A stretch of DNA of 64,000 bases from Chlorobiota bacterium (GCA_026415505.1 JAOAGY010000032.1:62001-126000), one strand, 5' to 3'. Shown: positions 34,737 to 43,768, counted from the stretch's first letter. The notes: generated from the letters alone by a model not told the origin. Program-made: numbers and translations.

Positions 34737-34763
34737 TCGTAGTTACATCGTTTATCGAACACA

Positions 34764-37157
34764 ATGCGAATTTCTCTTACGTGGTTACGACAATTCGTCG
34801 AGTGGGACGGTCAGACGAGCGAGTTGGCTTCGATCCTGATACGGAATGGTATCGAAGTGGAAATGATAGAGGAGGTGGGTATCCGCTCCGAGTCTATCGT
34901 TGTTGCCCGAGTGCTCGACGTTCACCCTCACCCGTCAGCCGATCGTTTGCGAGTGTGTACTGTTTTCGATGGAAGTGGTGAGCGTCGCGTCGTCTGCGGT
35001 GCACACAACGTCGCTCCGAACCAATTGGTAGTGTTGGCATTGCCCGGTAGTCGGCTCGATGGCGATGTTGTGATAGAAACGCGTACAATCCGTGGTGTGG
35101 TATCGGAAGGAATGATTTGCTCGGAACGCGAACTCGGTCTTGGCGATGACCACAGTGGTATCCTCGTATTGGATGGATACGCTGAGCCGGGAACTCCGCT
35201 TTCCACGCTCTATCCACCAGATACGATAATCGAAATCGGTATCACACCGAATCGCGGAGATGCATTGTCTCATGTCGGAGTTGCACGTATTGTTGCTGCT
35301 GCACTGGGGCGAAGGATCGAATTGCCAACTGTTTCGATTGGCGACCGTTTCCCGATAGCTCCAGCGGTCGAAATATCGCAACCGGAATTGTGTCGGCGCT
35401 ATGCAGCATGCATTCTCGACGGTGTCGAGCCGATACCTTCGCCTCGATGGATAGCACTCCGGTTAGAACGCGCAGGAATACGACCGCGCAATATCATTGT
35501 GGACGCAACCAACTACGTTATGCTCGAATGCGGGCATCCTCTACATGCGTTCGATTACGACCGTCTCGATGGCAGAACAATCGTCGTGCGTACTGCTCGC
35601 GATGGTGAAAGCATCGTTACGCTCGATGGTATCGAGCGCCGCCTCGATACTTCAATGCTGTGCATTTGCGATACGAATAAGCCACAAGCCATAGCCGGTG
35701 TCATGGGGGGTGCGGACTCGGCAATTACTGCTTCGACCCGGCGTGTGCTGCTCGAGTCTGCCCATTTCCTTCCTGCTTCGGTGAGACGAACATCAAGAAA
35801 GCTTGGTCTGCACACGGATGCATCGTACCGATTCGAGCGCGGAGCAGACCTCGAGATGATTCCGTATGCCCTCGATCGTGCAGCGGCTATCATTGCCGAG
35901 GTGACCGGTGCTCGCGTATCGGTGATAACAGACCGCTATCCCCATCCCCAAAAAACTACTCCGATCACGCTACGCTTCGAACGCATTCAGCGAGTGCTCG
36001 GTGTTCACGTTGCACCTGATCGAATCGTTCATCTGCTCGACCAGAGAGGGTTCCATGCCGACAGCGTTCGACTCGACTCAATAGCCGTGCATGTTCCATC
36101 CTATCGGACCGATGTGCAAGCCGAGTGCGACCTTGTCGAGGAAGTTGCCATAGCTGTTGGATACGACGAAATTCCACCCTCTTCGAACGCTATCGTCCCG
36201 TTTGCCGCACGGAGTATCCCCGAGCGCCTTCGGTTCTCGGAGGTCGAGAACGATATTCGCCGTTGGCTTGCTGCCATAGGGTTCCATGAAGCACTCAGCT
36301 ACACACTGCAAGACCCCGATACGGCTCATGAACCTGCATCAGTAGTTGAAATTGCCAATGCGCTCGGTCGTGAACGGAGCGTGCTTCGCCAATGGATGCT
36401 GCCCACAATGGTCGAAAACATCTCCCGTAACGCACGCTACGGTGTGCGTTCAATCCGCCTCTTCGAAATTGGGAAGGTATTCCGCCTGTCCGAAAATGTC
36501 GCTGCACCTGTAACCGAAGAGCGTCGCCTTGTGCTCGCGGTTGCTGGGAATACTCATGCGCGGCATTGGCTCGACCCTGCTCGTGAATTGGACATCTTCG
36601 ATCTCAAGGGTGTGGTGGCAGAGTTGCTGAGTCGTTATCGCTTGCATGTTCACTGGCGCGTAACGGAAGGCACCCCGAGCTTGCGTAGTTGGTTGTGCGA
36701 TCCGATTATCGAGTTGGTTCTTGGCGATCGTGTTATCGGCTATGTCGCGCAACTCGACCGGAAACGCGCCGAACAATACGACATGCCCGACAATACATTC
36801 GTTGCAGAAATCGTAATCGAGACGCTTCTCTGTCAACCTCGAACTGCGCGGCGATATATGCCACCGTCGAATTATCCAAGCATTGTCAGAGATATCGCGT
36901 TGGTCGTGCCTTGCTCGGTCATGAGCAACGATCTTGTACAAACGATCAGTGCAGCAGGTGGCGAGCATTTACGCTCTGTCGAACCGTTCGATGTGTTCGA
37001 GCATCCATCGCTCGGACCAGGCAGCAAAAGCATCGCTTTTGCATTGTCGTTCGGCTCGACCGAACGGACGCTCACCGACGAGGAAATTGATGCGGCTCTT
37101 GCGCGTATTCTCGATGCAGTCGCGCGAGAGCATAATGCGCGCTTGCGAACAGTGTGA
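34764..37157 (+). CDS. pheT: Phenylalanine--tRNA ligase beta subunit
   Basis: 797 aa, the normal size. With PheS it forms the alpha2-beta2 enzyme that charges tRNA-Phe. Domains in order: N-terminal helix (ISLTWLRQFVEW), tRNA-binding EMAP-like domain (about 40-150, VLDVHPHPSADRLRVC), B3/B4 editing region (about 210-385), B5 (about 400-470), catalytic-like core, and C-terminal ferredoxin-fold anticodon-binding domain (from about 700, PPSNYPSIVRDIALVV). pheS is not adjacent. It is followed after 19 nt by a coiled-coil gene and zapA, an order seen in many Bacteroidota. Confidence 0.98.
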   Translation: MRISLTWLRQFVEWDGQTSELASILIRNGIEVEMIEEVGIRSESIVVARVLDVHPHPSADRLRVCTVFDGSGERRVVCGAHNVAPNQLVVLALPGSRLDGDVVIETRTIRGVVSEGMICSERELGLGDDHSGILVLDGYAEPGTPLSTLYPPDTIIEIGITPNRGDALSHVGVARIVAAALGRRIELPTVSIGDRFPIAPAVEISQPELCRRYAACILDGVEPIPSPRWIALRLERAGIRPRNIIVDATNYVMLECGHPLHAFDYDRLDGRTIVVRTARDGESIVTLDGIERRLDTSMLCICDTNKPQAIAGVMGGADSAITASTRRVLLESAHFLPASVRRTSRKLGLHTDASYRFERGADLEMIPYALDRAAAIIAEVTGARVSVITDRYPHPQKTTPITLRFERIQRVLGVHVAPDRIVHLLDQRGFHADSVRLDSIAVHVPSYRTDVQAECDLVEEVAIAVGYDEIPPSSNAIVPFAARSIPERLRFSEVENDIRRWLAAIGFHEALSYTLQDPDTAHEPASVVEIANALGRERSVLRQWMLPTMVENISRNARYGVRSIRLFEIGKVFRLSENVAAPVTEERRLVLAVAGNTHARHWLDPARELDIFDLKGVVAELLSRYRLHVHWRVTEGTPSLRSWLCDPIIELVLGDRVIGYVAQLDRKRAEQYDMPDNTFVAEIVIETLLCQPRTARRYMPPSNYPSIVRDIALVVPCSVMSNDLVQTISAAGGEHLRSVEPFDVFEHPSLGPGSKSIAFALSFGSTERTLTDEEIDAALARILDAVAREHNARLRTV

Positions 37158-37176
37158 ATCATTGTGGATTAAACCG

Positions 37177-38766
37177 ATGGATACCGTACCCGATTCGCTG
37201 CGCCTCGAATTCGATCAATTCTGGAAGCATGTGTACAATGCTGGGGCTGTTCTCAAAACCATCGCTGACCAGCTCCGCGTTTTGCGCGAAACGAATCGAA
37301 AACTCGACTCACAGATCGTCGAATTAGCGCAACGTCTTCATCACCGCGATGAGCAACTGACCAGCTCGATCGAGCGCATCGAGCAACTCGAAGTTGCACT
37401 CGACGAAGCACAGTCCCAACTGCGTCGAGCGAACGAAACAATCGAGCAACTTCGTCAGCAAAACGAGCGGCTCGGAATGCTCGAGCTTGTTGCCGAGCAA
37501 GAGCGCGAACGTGCACAGCAGCTCCAATCCGAGTTGGCAGCGCTACAGCAGCTCTACGAACAGTTGACCGATGATTACCGGGCGCTCAGTGAGCAAGCGG
37601 CGGCTCTGGCTGAACTCGAACGCGAGCGCGACAATCTCCGTGCGCGTATTGCCGAACTCGAACACCATCACCTTCGGACAATCGCCGATCGGGAAGAACT
37701 CGAACACCTCCGCTCGCTCGTCGAACAGTATCGCCTTCAAGCTGAGAGTTCCGCTGAGCAATCTCGCGAGCTACGAAACCTTGCGGAACGCTTAGAGGAA
37801 CGCGACAAGAGCATCGAAAAACTCCAGGAGGAACTCGCCATTGCCCAGCACACCATCGGACTACTCCAGGATGAACTCACGGCAAAACAGGCGGAACTTG
37901 CCTGGCTCGGTCAGCGGTTGGAACATGCAGAAAACGCTCTCGCAAAATCGCATGACAGCGATTCGATCGAGCACTGGCGCCAGCAAATGGAAGATGAACT
38001 TCGTCGGCGCCAGGCTGCATTCGAGAAGCTGTCGGATGACTATCGTCAGTTGACCGCCGAGCGCGACACGTTGCGTTCGGCAGCAGAACAGTGGCGACAA
38101 GAAGCCGAACGGCTGCGCCAGGAAAACGAGCGTCTCCTGCAAGAATCCGAACACCGGCGCCTCGATACGATTGAGCCGTCAGGCGGCAAATCAGATAACG
38201 AAGAAGTCCAACGGCTCGAGCGCGAGCTTCAGCTCAGTGAGCATGCCGCAACCCAGCAACAGCAGCAGCTCGCAGAATTGTCCGCTGAGGTCACACGCCT
38301 AAGAGACCTCTTGCAGCAATACCAGATGAATGAACGCAGTACAGAAGAACGAATCGCCGACGCCATCGGACCGTTCCAGATCAAGTTGAGTGCGGCAGAG
38401 CATGAGCTCAAGCATCTCCAACAACAGATTGCTGCGCAACGGCAAAGAATCCACCAACTGGAAGACGAGTTGCGAGGAGAACTGGAGCGTAACATAGTCC
38501 TCAAGCGACGCATCCGCCAGCTTGAAAGTCAGCCGACAATGTCCCACACATCGTCGCTCGTCGAACAGCTCAGTCGAATTGTCGAGACTCTCAGGACACG
38601 CCCAGAAGATTCGACTCTCGGGGCGGAGATAGAATCTACTGCGATGGTCCTCGTTGAGAAAATCGAGCAAGTGCTCGCTGCTCATCGTCAATGGCTGCTC
38701 GGCGAGGAATTGCTGGAAGCGATCAGCAACTCGCGACGTATGCTCGAACAGCACCTTCGTCAGTAG
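37177..38766 (+). CDS. Long coiled-coil protein between pheT and zapA
   Basis: 529 aa from the ATG at 37177. Nearly the whole chain (about 35-470) is heptad-rich, with high Glu, Gln, Arg and Leu content and no membrane segment, so it should form a long rod. The N-terminal 30 residues (RLEFDQFWKHVYNAG) and the last 60 are not coiled coil. I do not recognise a named family; a coiled-coil protein at this locus is common in Bacteroidota. Linkage to zapA, a regulator of FtsZ, suggests a cytoskeletal or division role, which is inference. Annotation by similarity to SMC or myosin would be misleading. Confidence 0.75.
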   Translation: MDTVPDSLRLEFDQFWKHVYNAGAVLKTIADQLRVLRETNRKLDSQIVELAQRLHHRDEQLTSSIERIEQLEVALDEAQSQLRRANETIEQLRQQNERLGMLELVAEQERERAQQLQSELAALQQLYEQLTDDYRALSEQAAALAELERERDNLRARIAELEHHHLRTIADREELEHLRSLVEQYRLQAESSAEQSRELRNLAERLEERDKSIEKLQEELAIAQHTIGLLQDELTAKQAELAWLGQRLEHAENALAKSHDSDSIEHWRQQMEDELRRRQAAFEKLSDDYRQLTAERDTLRSAAEQWRQEAERLRQENERLLQESEHRRLDTIEPSGGKSDNEEVQRLERELQLSEHAATQQQQQLAELSAEVTRLRDLLQQYQMNERSTEERIADAIGPFQIKLSAAEHELKHLQQQIAAQRQRIHQLEDELRGELERNIVLKRRIRQLESQPTMSHTSSLVEQLSRIVETLRTRPEDSTLGAEIESTAMVLVEKIEQVLAAHRQWLLGEELLEAISNSRRMLEQHLRQ

Positions 38767-38878
38767 CACCGAGCATCCAGGTGCTCCGGTGGCGAGAAGG
38801 TACGCTGCAAGTGACGAGTTGCTCGATCCCCGCGTACAGAGAGTACAACAAACAAGGCTGATTTCCGTTTTGTTTTTT

Positions 38879-38900
38879 GGTCGAATTCGTAAATTCGACC
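38879..38900. repeat. 22-bp perfect inverted repeat upstream of zapA
   Basis: Arms GGTCGAATT and AATTCGACC around CGTA, 25 nt before the zapA ATG, preceded by a T-rich run. It could be an operator or a leader hairpin. It is not a standard terminator, since no T-run follows on either strand. Confidence 0.5.
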
Positions 38901-38925
38901 AGTGCAACGATGGTGACAAGCGATT

Positions 38926-39222
38926 ATGACGACGGTGACTGTCACAATCAGTGGACGTCAATTTCGGTTACGCTGCGACGACGAACAACGGACAGTCCGT
39001 GCTGCTGCTGAAGTCGAGACTATTCTCGAACTACTCCGGCGAGATTCTGCCGATCAATCTACGCCGACACTGGCAATGTTGGCGGCACTCAATCTTGCCG
39101 AGCGTAACGACGCTCTTATCGAGCAACGCGATGCTATCGTTGGATATGTCTCCGAGCAGCTTCGTGCAATGGGGGCGTATCTGGAAGAGGCGATGCAACG
39201 GGCTGTCGAAGCGACGACGTAA
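38926..39222 (+). CDS. zapA: Cell division protein ZapA
   Basis: 98 aa. ZapA binds FtsZ and bundles protofilaments at mid-cell. The N-terminal domain has the pattern VTVTISGRQFRLRC (4-17) and DEQRTVRAAAEVE, followed by a helical dimerisation region with MLAALNLAE (about 50-58). This matches ZapA of Bacteroidota. The preceding gap is 159 nt, including a strong palindrome, so it may have its own promoter. It is followed by a 333-nt region holding a candidate structured RNA, then rny. The family call rests on the short N-terminal pattern and the locus. Confidence 0.85.
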   Translation: MTTVTVTISGRQFRLRCDDEQRTVRAAAEVETILELLRRDSADQSTPTLAMLAALNLAERNDALIEQRDAIVGYVSEQLRAMGAYLEEAMQRAVEATT

Positions 39223-39288
39223 GCCTTCGTCGCAGTGTGATCGAACGACTGGACGGTCATCGGTTCTTTGGAAACTCCGATCGAGTTG

Positions 39289-39525
39289 CGAGCCGTACTG
39301 CATCATCGTTGCACACGCGTAGCGCAGAACCGACTATGATCAAAGCGGGGAAATAGGCTCCGTGTACCAATGGCAGACTGCACCGCGATCCAACGCGGCC
39401 AGTTCAGTGGCGGCAGGAGCCAGCGGTAGGCGGGCTACTTCCCAAATGTGTGCTTGAAGGGTTCTTGCGATACCCGATACGCCTTATTAGGCGGACGATG
39501 CATGAAGTGCGGCTCGTGTTTTTTT
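39289..39525 (+). ncRNA. ssrS: Candidate 6S-like regulatory RNA
   Basis: The 333-nt gap 39223-39555 has no convincing ORF, but its right part folds into a nested rod. The closing stem pairs 39289-39298 with 39507-39516 (10 bp) and then 39299-39303 with 39498-39502. Further in, 39323-39331 pairs with 39460-39469 (one bulge), 39356-39361 with 39416-39421, and an apical hairpin is closed by 39383-39387 with 39394-39398. A small hairpin (CGCCT-TATT-AGGCG) sits in the 3' side of the bubble, and a T-run (39519-39525) ends it. A closed rod with a central bubble, next to zapA, is the 6S RNA pattern; 6S RNA binds RNA polymerase. Identity is inferred. 39223-39288 shows nothing clear apart from a weak promoter-like TTCTTTG. 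Confidence 0.6.
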
Positions 39526-39555
39526 GATTTTGTTTTACCAACATCGAATGCTGCG

Positions 39556-41118
39556 ATGGAATACACGACGATTCTCGTACTGAGTGTTATCGGGTTGATA
39601 CTCGGTTTCGGCATTGCGTACTTTGCTGGTACACGGGCTGCTGCTGCGCGCATTGCCGATGCGCACGAAAAAGCAAAAGCCATTCTCGACGAAGCGGAAA
39701 AAGAAGCTCGGACGCTCAAAAAAGAGCGAATGATCGAGATCAAAGAAGAGCTGCACAAAAAGCGGCAGGAATTGGAAAAGGAGTATAGCGCACGGCGGAA
39801 CAAACTGCAGAACCAGGAAAAACAACTCGCCAGCCGCGAAGAAGCTATCGAAAGCAAGCTCGAATTGATTGCACGAAAGGAAAAGCAGATTCAACAAGCC
39901 GATCAAGAGCTTCAACGCAAGCAACGCATCATCGAGCAAAAGCTCAAAGAAGCTGAAGCACTCGTCGCAGAGCAAAACCTGCGGCTGGAGCGAATCAGCG
40001 GCATGTCGCAAGACGACGCCAAACGCTATCTCATCGAGAACATGGTCAGCGAAGCACGTGCGGAGGCTGCGCAGTTGATCAAGCAGATTCGCGACGAAGC
40101 CCGCCAACAAGCGCAACGCGAAGCACAAAAGCTCGTCATCGAAGCCATACAGCGTACTGCGTCCGATCACTGCGTCGAAACGACCGTGTCCGTGGTCAAT
40201 CTCGCTAGCGAAGAACTCAAAGGTCGCATCATCGGCAAGGAAGGACGCAACATCCGTGCGTTCGAATCAGCAACGGGTGTTGACCTCATCATCGACGACA
40301 CACCGGAGGCGGTCGCAATCTCGGCATTCGATCCGTACCGACGCGAAATCGCTCGTATCGCACTCGAACGCCTGCTCGCCGATGGTCGCATCCATCCTGC
40401 GCGAATCGAAGAAATCGTCGAAAAAGTCCGGAAAGAAGTCGATGAAGAGATCGTTCGCGTCGGGGAACAAGCCGTCATGGAGCTGGGAATTCACAACATG
40501 CATCCCGAACTGATACGCCACGTCGGCAAAATGAAGTACCGGTCGAGTTACGGACAAAATCTGCTGGCGCATTCGATCGAGGTTGCCTTTCTGGCGGGCA
40601 TCATGGCTGCGGAGTTGGGTCTCGATGCACATCAAGCAAAACGCGCAGGATTGCTCCACGACATCGGCAAAGTTCTCGATCGCAATACCGAGGGTCCTCA
40701 CGCCTTGCTGGGGATGGAACTCGCCAAGCGGTATCGTGAACACCATGTGGTCTGCAACGCGATCGGCGCCCACCACGAGGATATCGAGATGGAATCGCCG
40801 ATCGCCGTACTCGTCCAAGCCGCCGATGCGATCAGTGGTGCGCGTCCGGGTGCTCGACGTGAATCGCTCGAGCAGTACATCAAGCGATTGGAAAAGCTCG
40901 AAGAGATCGCGATGAGCTTCGAAGGTGTGCAGAAAACATTTGCGATTCAAGCGGGGCGCGAGGTGCGTGTTATCGTCGAGCCCGAGAAAGTCGACGACCT
41001 CACCGCCGATCGGCTCGCCAACGACATTGCACGGCGTATCGAGCAAGAAATGGAGTACCCTGGTCAGATTAAAGTAACCGTCATTCGAGAACGACGGAGT
41101 TTTGCTATCGCCAAGTGA
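39556..41118 (+). CDS. rny: Ribonuclease Y
   Basis: 520 aa, the typical length. Membrane-anchored endoribonuclease that starts mRNA decay. Order: N-terminal transmembrane helix (about 4-25), long charged coiled coil (about 30-195), KH domain (about 210-275, with [14 protein letters not shown]), HD phosphohydrolase domain with His368-Asp369 in LLHDIGK, and a C-terminal region. The start is the ATG at 39556. An in-frame extension to 39448 would translate part of the RNA locus and lacks family similarity. It ends 14 nt from the convergent fliA. Confidence 0.98.
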   Translation: MEYTTILVLSVIGLILGFGIAYFAGTRAAAARIADAHEKAKAILDEAEKEARTLKKERMIEIKEELHKKRQELEKEYSARRNKLQNQEKQLASREEAIESKLELIARKEKQIQQADQELQRKQRIIEQKLKEAEALVAEQNLRLERISGMSQDDAKRYLIENMVSEARAEAAQLIKQIRDEARQQAQREAQKLVIEAIQRTASDHCVETTVSVVNLASEELKGRIIGKEGRNIRAFESATGVDLIIDDTPEAVAISAFDPYRREIARIALERLLADGRIHPARIEEIVEKVRKEVDEEIVRVGEQAVMELGIHNMHPELIRHVGKMKYRSSYGQNLLAHSIEVAFLAGIMAAELGLDAHQAKRAGLLHDIGKVLDRNTEGPHALLGMELAKRYREHHVVCNAIGAHHEDIEMESPIAVLVQAADAISGARPGARRESLEQYIKRLEKLEEIAMSFEGVQKTFAIQAGREVRVIVEPEKVDDLTADRLANDIARRIEQEMEYPGQIKVTVIRERRSFAIAK

Positions 41119-41132
41119 GACGCCGACGAGGT

Positions 41133-41981
41133 CTATTGTTGTTGTCGTTCAGGATCGGCTTCGGACTCGAACTCTTCGATTTTTTTGCGGAGCTCGCTGC
41201 AAATCTGTGTGTGAATTTGGCAAATTCGGCTTTCTGTCAGTCCTAAGATGTCGCCGATTTCTTTGAACGTCAGCTCCTCGTAGTAGTACAGCGTTATGAC
41301 GAGCCGTTTGCGCTCAGGGAGCTTTGCAATGTAATCGCGAACGAAAGCGAGACGCTCGTCGCGCACGAGTTGAGTAAAGGGTGTTCCCGCATCGTCGTCG
41401 GGAATTTCCTCGATAGCATTGCGCTCGTTTCCTTCGTCGTCATAACTGACCTCGGAATTCATCATCGAAAATGACGCATTCGCGGCTGCCATTGCGTTCA
41501 GGTATGCTTGGTATTCTTCGGGGCTAATACCGAGTCGCGCCTGAATCTCGTCGGCGGACGCTTCGCGTCCGAGCTCACTTCGAAGGCGGTCGCTGATTTC
41601 CGTCAGCTCGTGTACCTTCTGCCGGGCTGAGCGCGAGAGCCAATCGAGCTTGCGCATTTCGTCGAGAATGATGCCACGAACGCGCGGAACAGCAAAGGTT
41701 TCGAATTTGATGCCGCGCTCTGGCTCGAAGCGCTCAATCGCATCGTGAAGCCCAAGTAATCCGACGTGTAAGAAGTCTTCTTCCTCCAACAATGCATTCG
41801 ATGGGATGTTCATGTTGTACAGCGTGTATCGAACGATCCACGAGTAATGGAGGAGGAGCTGTCTCTTGATTTCCTCTTTTCGGGCTTTGGGTGTCCGGCG
41901 AGCGCGAAGCTCCTTCCAAAGAGCCGCGAACGCAATTTCACCGGGAGTGCTCTGTGCGGCAGATTGTAGGGTATTTGCCAT
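41133..41981 (-). CDS. fliA: RNA polymerase sigma factor FliA/WhiG type (sigma-28)
   Basis: 282 aa. This sigma factor drives late flagellar and chemotaxis genes. Region 2 (about 60-125) has DFLHVGLLGLHDAIERFEPERGIKFETFA. Region 3 (about 135-190) includes SADEIQARLG. Region 4 (about 215-270) has LTFKEIGDILGLTESRICQIHT, the typical sigma-28 helix-turn-helix. A Gln-rich acidic tail ends it. The gene is last in an operon behind flhF and a small membrane protein, 10 nt after the latter, with AGGATG before the ATG. Its presence implies a flagellum. No anti-sigma factor FlgM is nearby. Confidence 0.93.
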   Translation of the reverse strand: MANTLQSAAQSTPGEIAFAALWKELRARRTPKARKEEIKRQLLLHYSWIVRYTLYNMNIPSNALLEEEDFLHVGLLGLHDAIERFEPERGIKFETFAVPRVRGIILDEMRKLDWLSRSARQKVHELTEISDRLRSELGREASADEIQARLGISPEEYQAYLNAMAAANASFSMMNSEVSYDDEGNERNAIEEIPDDDAGTPFTQLVRDERLAFVRDYIAKLPERKRLVITLYYYEELTFKEIGDILGLTESRICQIHTQICSELRKKIEEFESEADPERQQQ

Positions 41982-41991
41982 AGGTTACATC

Positions 41992-42372
41992 CTATCCCGT
42001 TGGTGAATTTTCCATCGTTGTCGTTTGTGCTTGTGCATTCATCGAGGCGCGGTCGGCATTCGAAGCAGAGAGCATTGCGGCAAGTTGCTCTTCTTCTGCC
42101 AATCGAGCTTGTTGACGGAGCTCTTCTTGTTTGATGCGATGGAGGACAGAGACTACCACGACCATCAGTACGCTTCCAGCGACAGCGAACCCGATGAAGA
42201 CGACAATAGCACGCAGGAGTAGAGTGTAAAGATCATCGTTGCCAGCGGCGAGCTGCAATAAGATACTCAATGAACTCGCCAGCAGGCTGGTGTTCAATAC
42301 GAAGCCGAGGGGATAACGGACCCACTGCTCGTGTTGGCGATCCTGTGAACGAGACGTTTTGCCCATGCGCAT
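41992..42372 (-). CDS. Small two-helix membrane protein in the flhF-fliA operon
   Basis: 126 aa from the ATG at 42372 (ATG 42366 also possible; a TTG at 42375 is less likely). Two membrane segments (about 18-42 and 49-76) with a short loop are followed by a basic-acidic amphipathic helix (IKQEELRQQARLAEEEQL) and a Thr/Asn/Gln-rich tail. I know no family for it. It occupies the slot between flhF and fliA where flhG (a MinD-like ATPase) lies in many motile bacteria. Gaps of 4 and 10 nt make cotranscription nearly certain, so a motility or flagellar-placement role is a fair guess. Confidence 0.65.
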   Translation of the reverse strand: MRMGKTSRSQDRQHEQWVRYPLGFVLNTSLLASSLSILLQLAAGNDDLYTLLLRAIVVFIGFAVAGSVLMVVVVSVLHRIKQEELRQQARLAEEEQLAAMLSASNADRASMNAQAQTTTMENSPTG

Positions 42373-42376
42373 CAAT

Positions 42377-43570
42377 TCACATCGTTACGGATGTCAGTAA
42401 ACGGTTCGAGCTGAAGAGAAATCTCATCAAGCGATCAGTACTCGGTTCGACGAGGTCGTCGGGCAGACGTGTGCCGGTTGTCAGCAATGAAAGTGGGATG
42501 TTGTGTTCCCAGAGCAGTGGCAGCAAGTGTCCGCATTGGGGTGCCTCGTCGAGCTTGGTAAGCGCAACGTGATACGTCGTGCTACGTCCCAACCGTGTCA
42601 GCATCGAACGCGCGATCTCGACATCGCAGGTCGCCGGTAGCGTGAACACGATAGCTCCACGAGCTTGCTCGACAGCATCGGTAAAGCTCGAAATACTCGC
42701 AGCGGTGCGTGCGCTCGGAGGCGGAAGATCGAGCAGCGTGATGCTGTCGGGTTCCGCTTGGAATTGTGACGGTTGGCGAATGCTGCTGACTTCGATACCG
42801 ACCAATGTTCCGAATGAGCGTAATTGCTCTATTGCTGCGATGCGTTCAGTGTCAGCCGATAGCAATCGAATCGTTAGTTCCGGTTGGGAGCGCTGCAACA
42901 AAAGTGCTGCCTTCATGAGCGTTGTAGTTTTTCCGCTTCCGCTCGGTCCGGTAAACGCAATTATTGGCGGGACGCCATCTGCAAGCAAGCGCCGAACCTG
43001 TATCAGCCCCGATAGAATGCTGTGGAGGCGTTCGGTGCATTCCTCTACTGTTGCCAATGGCTCGGCATCGGCGATGCGCGCGATCAAATAGCCAGCATAT
43101 TGCTCGGCGAATCCTGCTTCTCGGAGCATTTCATACGTCCGCCGATACGGATCGGGCAGAATAGAGCTATAGCGGTATGCGACCGCATGGGTAATCTCGG
43201 TCAATTTCACCGACAATCGGTGAATTTCCTCTTGCAGCTCACTGATAGCATCGTTGCTATGCTCTCCGGCATGCTCGATGTAGTACTGCAATGGAATCGG
43301 CTCACCCGATTCGCGACGCGATGTGCGCGTGGTGGTGCGTTTCGGAAACGAGGGTGCGCCCGCTGCTTCTACCAGGTGGTCGGTATGGCGAGCAGCTCTA
43401 CTCGACGCCATGCCGACGACTTCGGCAAAAGGCATACCGTCTGGTGCAATGCCCGAGCGAGTCGTTAGTAGCAATGCATCCTCGCCCAGCTCATGACGCA
43501 TGGCATCGAGCGCTTGGCGTAACGTCGGAGCAACGAACGTTTTCGTTCTGGCAGTCACAGGTGCCTCCAT
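42377..43570 (-). CDS. flhF: FlhF-like SRP-type GTPase, flagellar placement
   Basis: 397 aa from the ATG at 43570; an upstream in-frame region lacks family features. FlhF recruits early flagellar parts to the pole and sets number. The N-terminal B region (about 8-55, TFVAPTLRQALDAMRHELGEDALLL) is typical. The NG domain has P-loop GPSGSGKT (208-215), ADTERIAAIEQLRSFG (about 239-254) and the G4 motif TKLD (338-341). The G3 motif that should read DTAGR reads DLPPP (281-285), which may weaken GTP hydrolysis. flhG is not adjacent. The promoter should lie in the 198-nt divergent gap with rsmI. Confidence 0.88.
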   Translation of the reverse strand: MEAPVTARTKTFVAPTLRQALDAMRHELGEDALLLTTRSGIAPDGMPFAEVVGMASSRAARHTDHLVEAAGAPSFPKRTTTRTSRRESGEPIPLQYYIEHAGEHSNDAISELQEEIHRLSVKLTEITHAVAYRYSSILPDPYRRTYEMLREAGFAEQYAGYLIARIADAEPLATVEECTERLHSILSGLIQVRRLLADGVPPIIAFTGPSGSGKTTTLMKAALLLQRSQPELTIRLLSADTERIAAIEQLRSFGTLVGIEVSSIRQPSQFQAEPDSITLLDLPPPSARTAASISSFTDAVEQARGAIVFTLPATCDVEIARSMLTRLGRSTTYHVALTKLDEAPQCGHLLPLLWEHNIPLSLLTTGTRLPDDLVEPSTDRLMRFLFSSNRLLTSVTM

Positions 43571-43642
43571 GCAGGTATCGTTCCACTGTACTCCCCGTAA
43601 AAACTGTGCCAGCGGTCTTCCCTGATAACAAACTCGTATATT

Positions 43643-43657
43643 GCATTCGACGAATGC
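43643..43657. repeat. 15-bp perfect palindrome between flhF and rsmI
   Basis: GCATTCG-A-CGAATGC lies next to a TATATTG sequence in the divergent gap, a plausible operator. No known regulator consensus is matched. Confidence 0.4.
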
Positions 43658-43768
43658 GTGTTGAACCTTGCGACTGATTGCCACCTGCAGTGCACAGGTG
43701 GGAGAGAATCGACATGCATCGGGAGAGGACTCCCTGTTCGTCAGAAAATCACCTATTACACAGAACAC

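Noticed and set aside
38767-38878. SRP RNA or other small RNA downstream of the coiled-coil gene
   Set aside because: Short helices can be drawn (GTACGC/GCGTAC), but the conserved SRP apical motif is missing and there is no terminator.
39448-39555. 36-codon extension of RNase Y
   Set aside because: Cys-rich sequence unlike RNase Y N-termini, over the candidate RNA; the membrane helix starts at the ATG at 39556.
43597-43612. Sigma-54-like promoter (CTGGCAC..TTAC) upstream of flhF on the minus strand
   Set aside because: The invariant GC of the -12 element is AC here, and no sigma-54 activator is in the window. One near-match is expected by chance.
43670-43768. Riboswitch in the rsmI leader (two small hairpins, CCACCTG/CAGGTGG and GGGAG/CTCCC)
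   Set aside because: The hairpins are real but no known riboswitch core (SAM, TPP, FMN, THF, preQ1) is recognisable.
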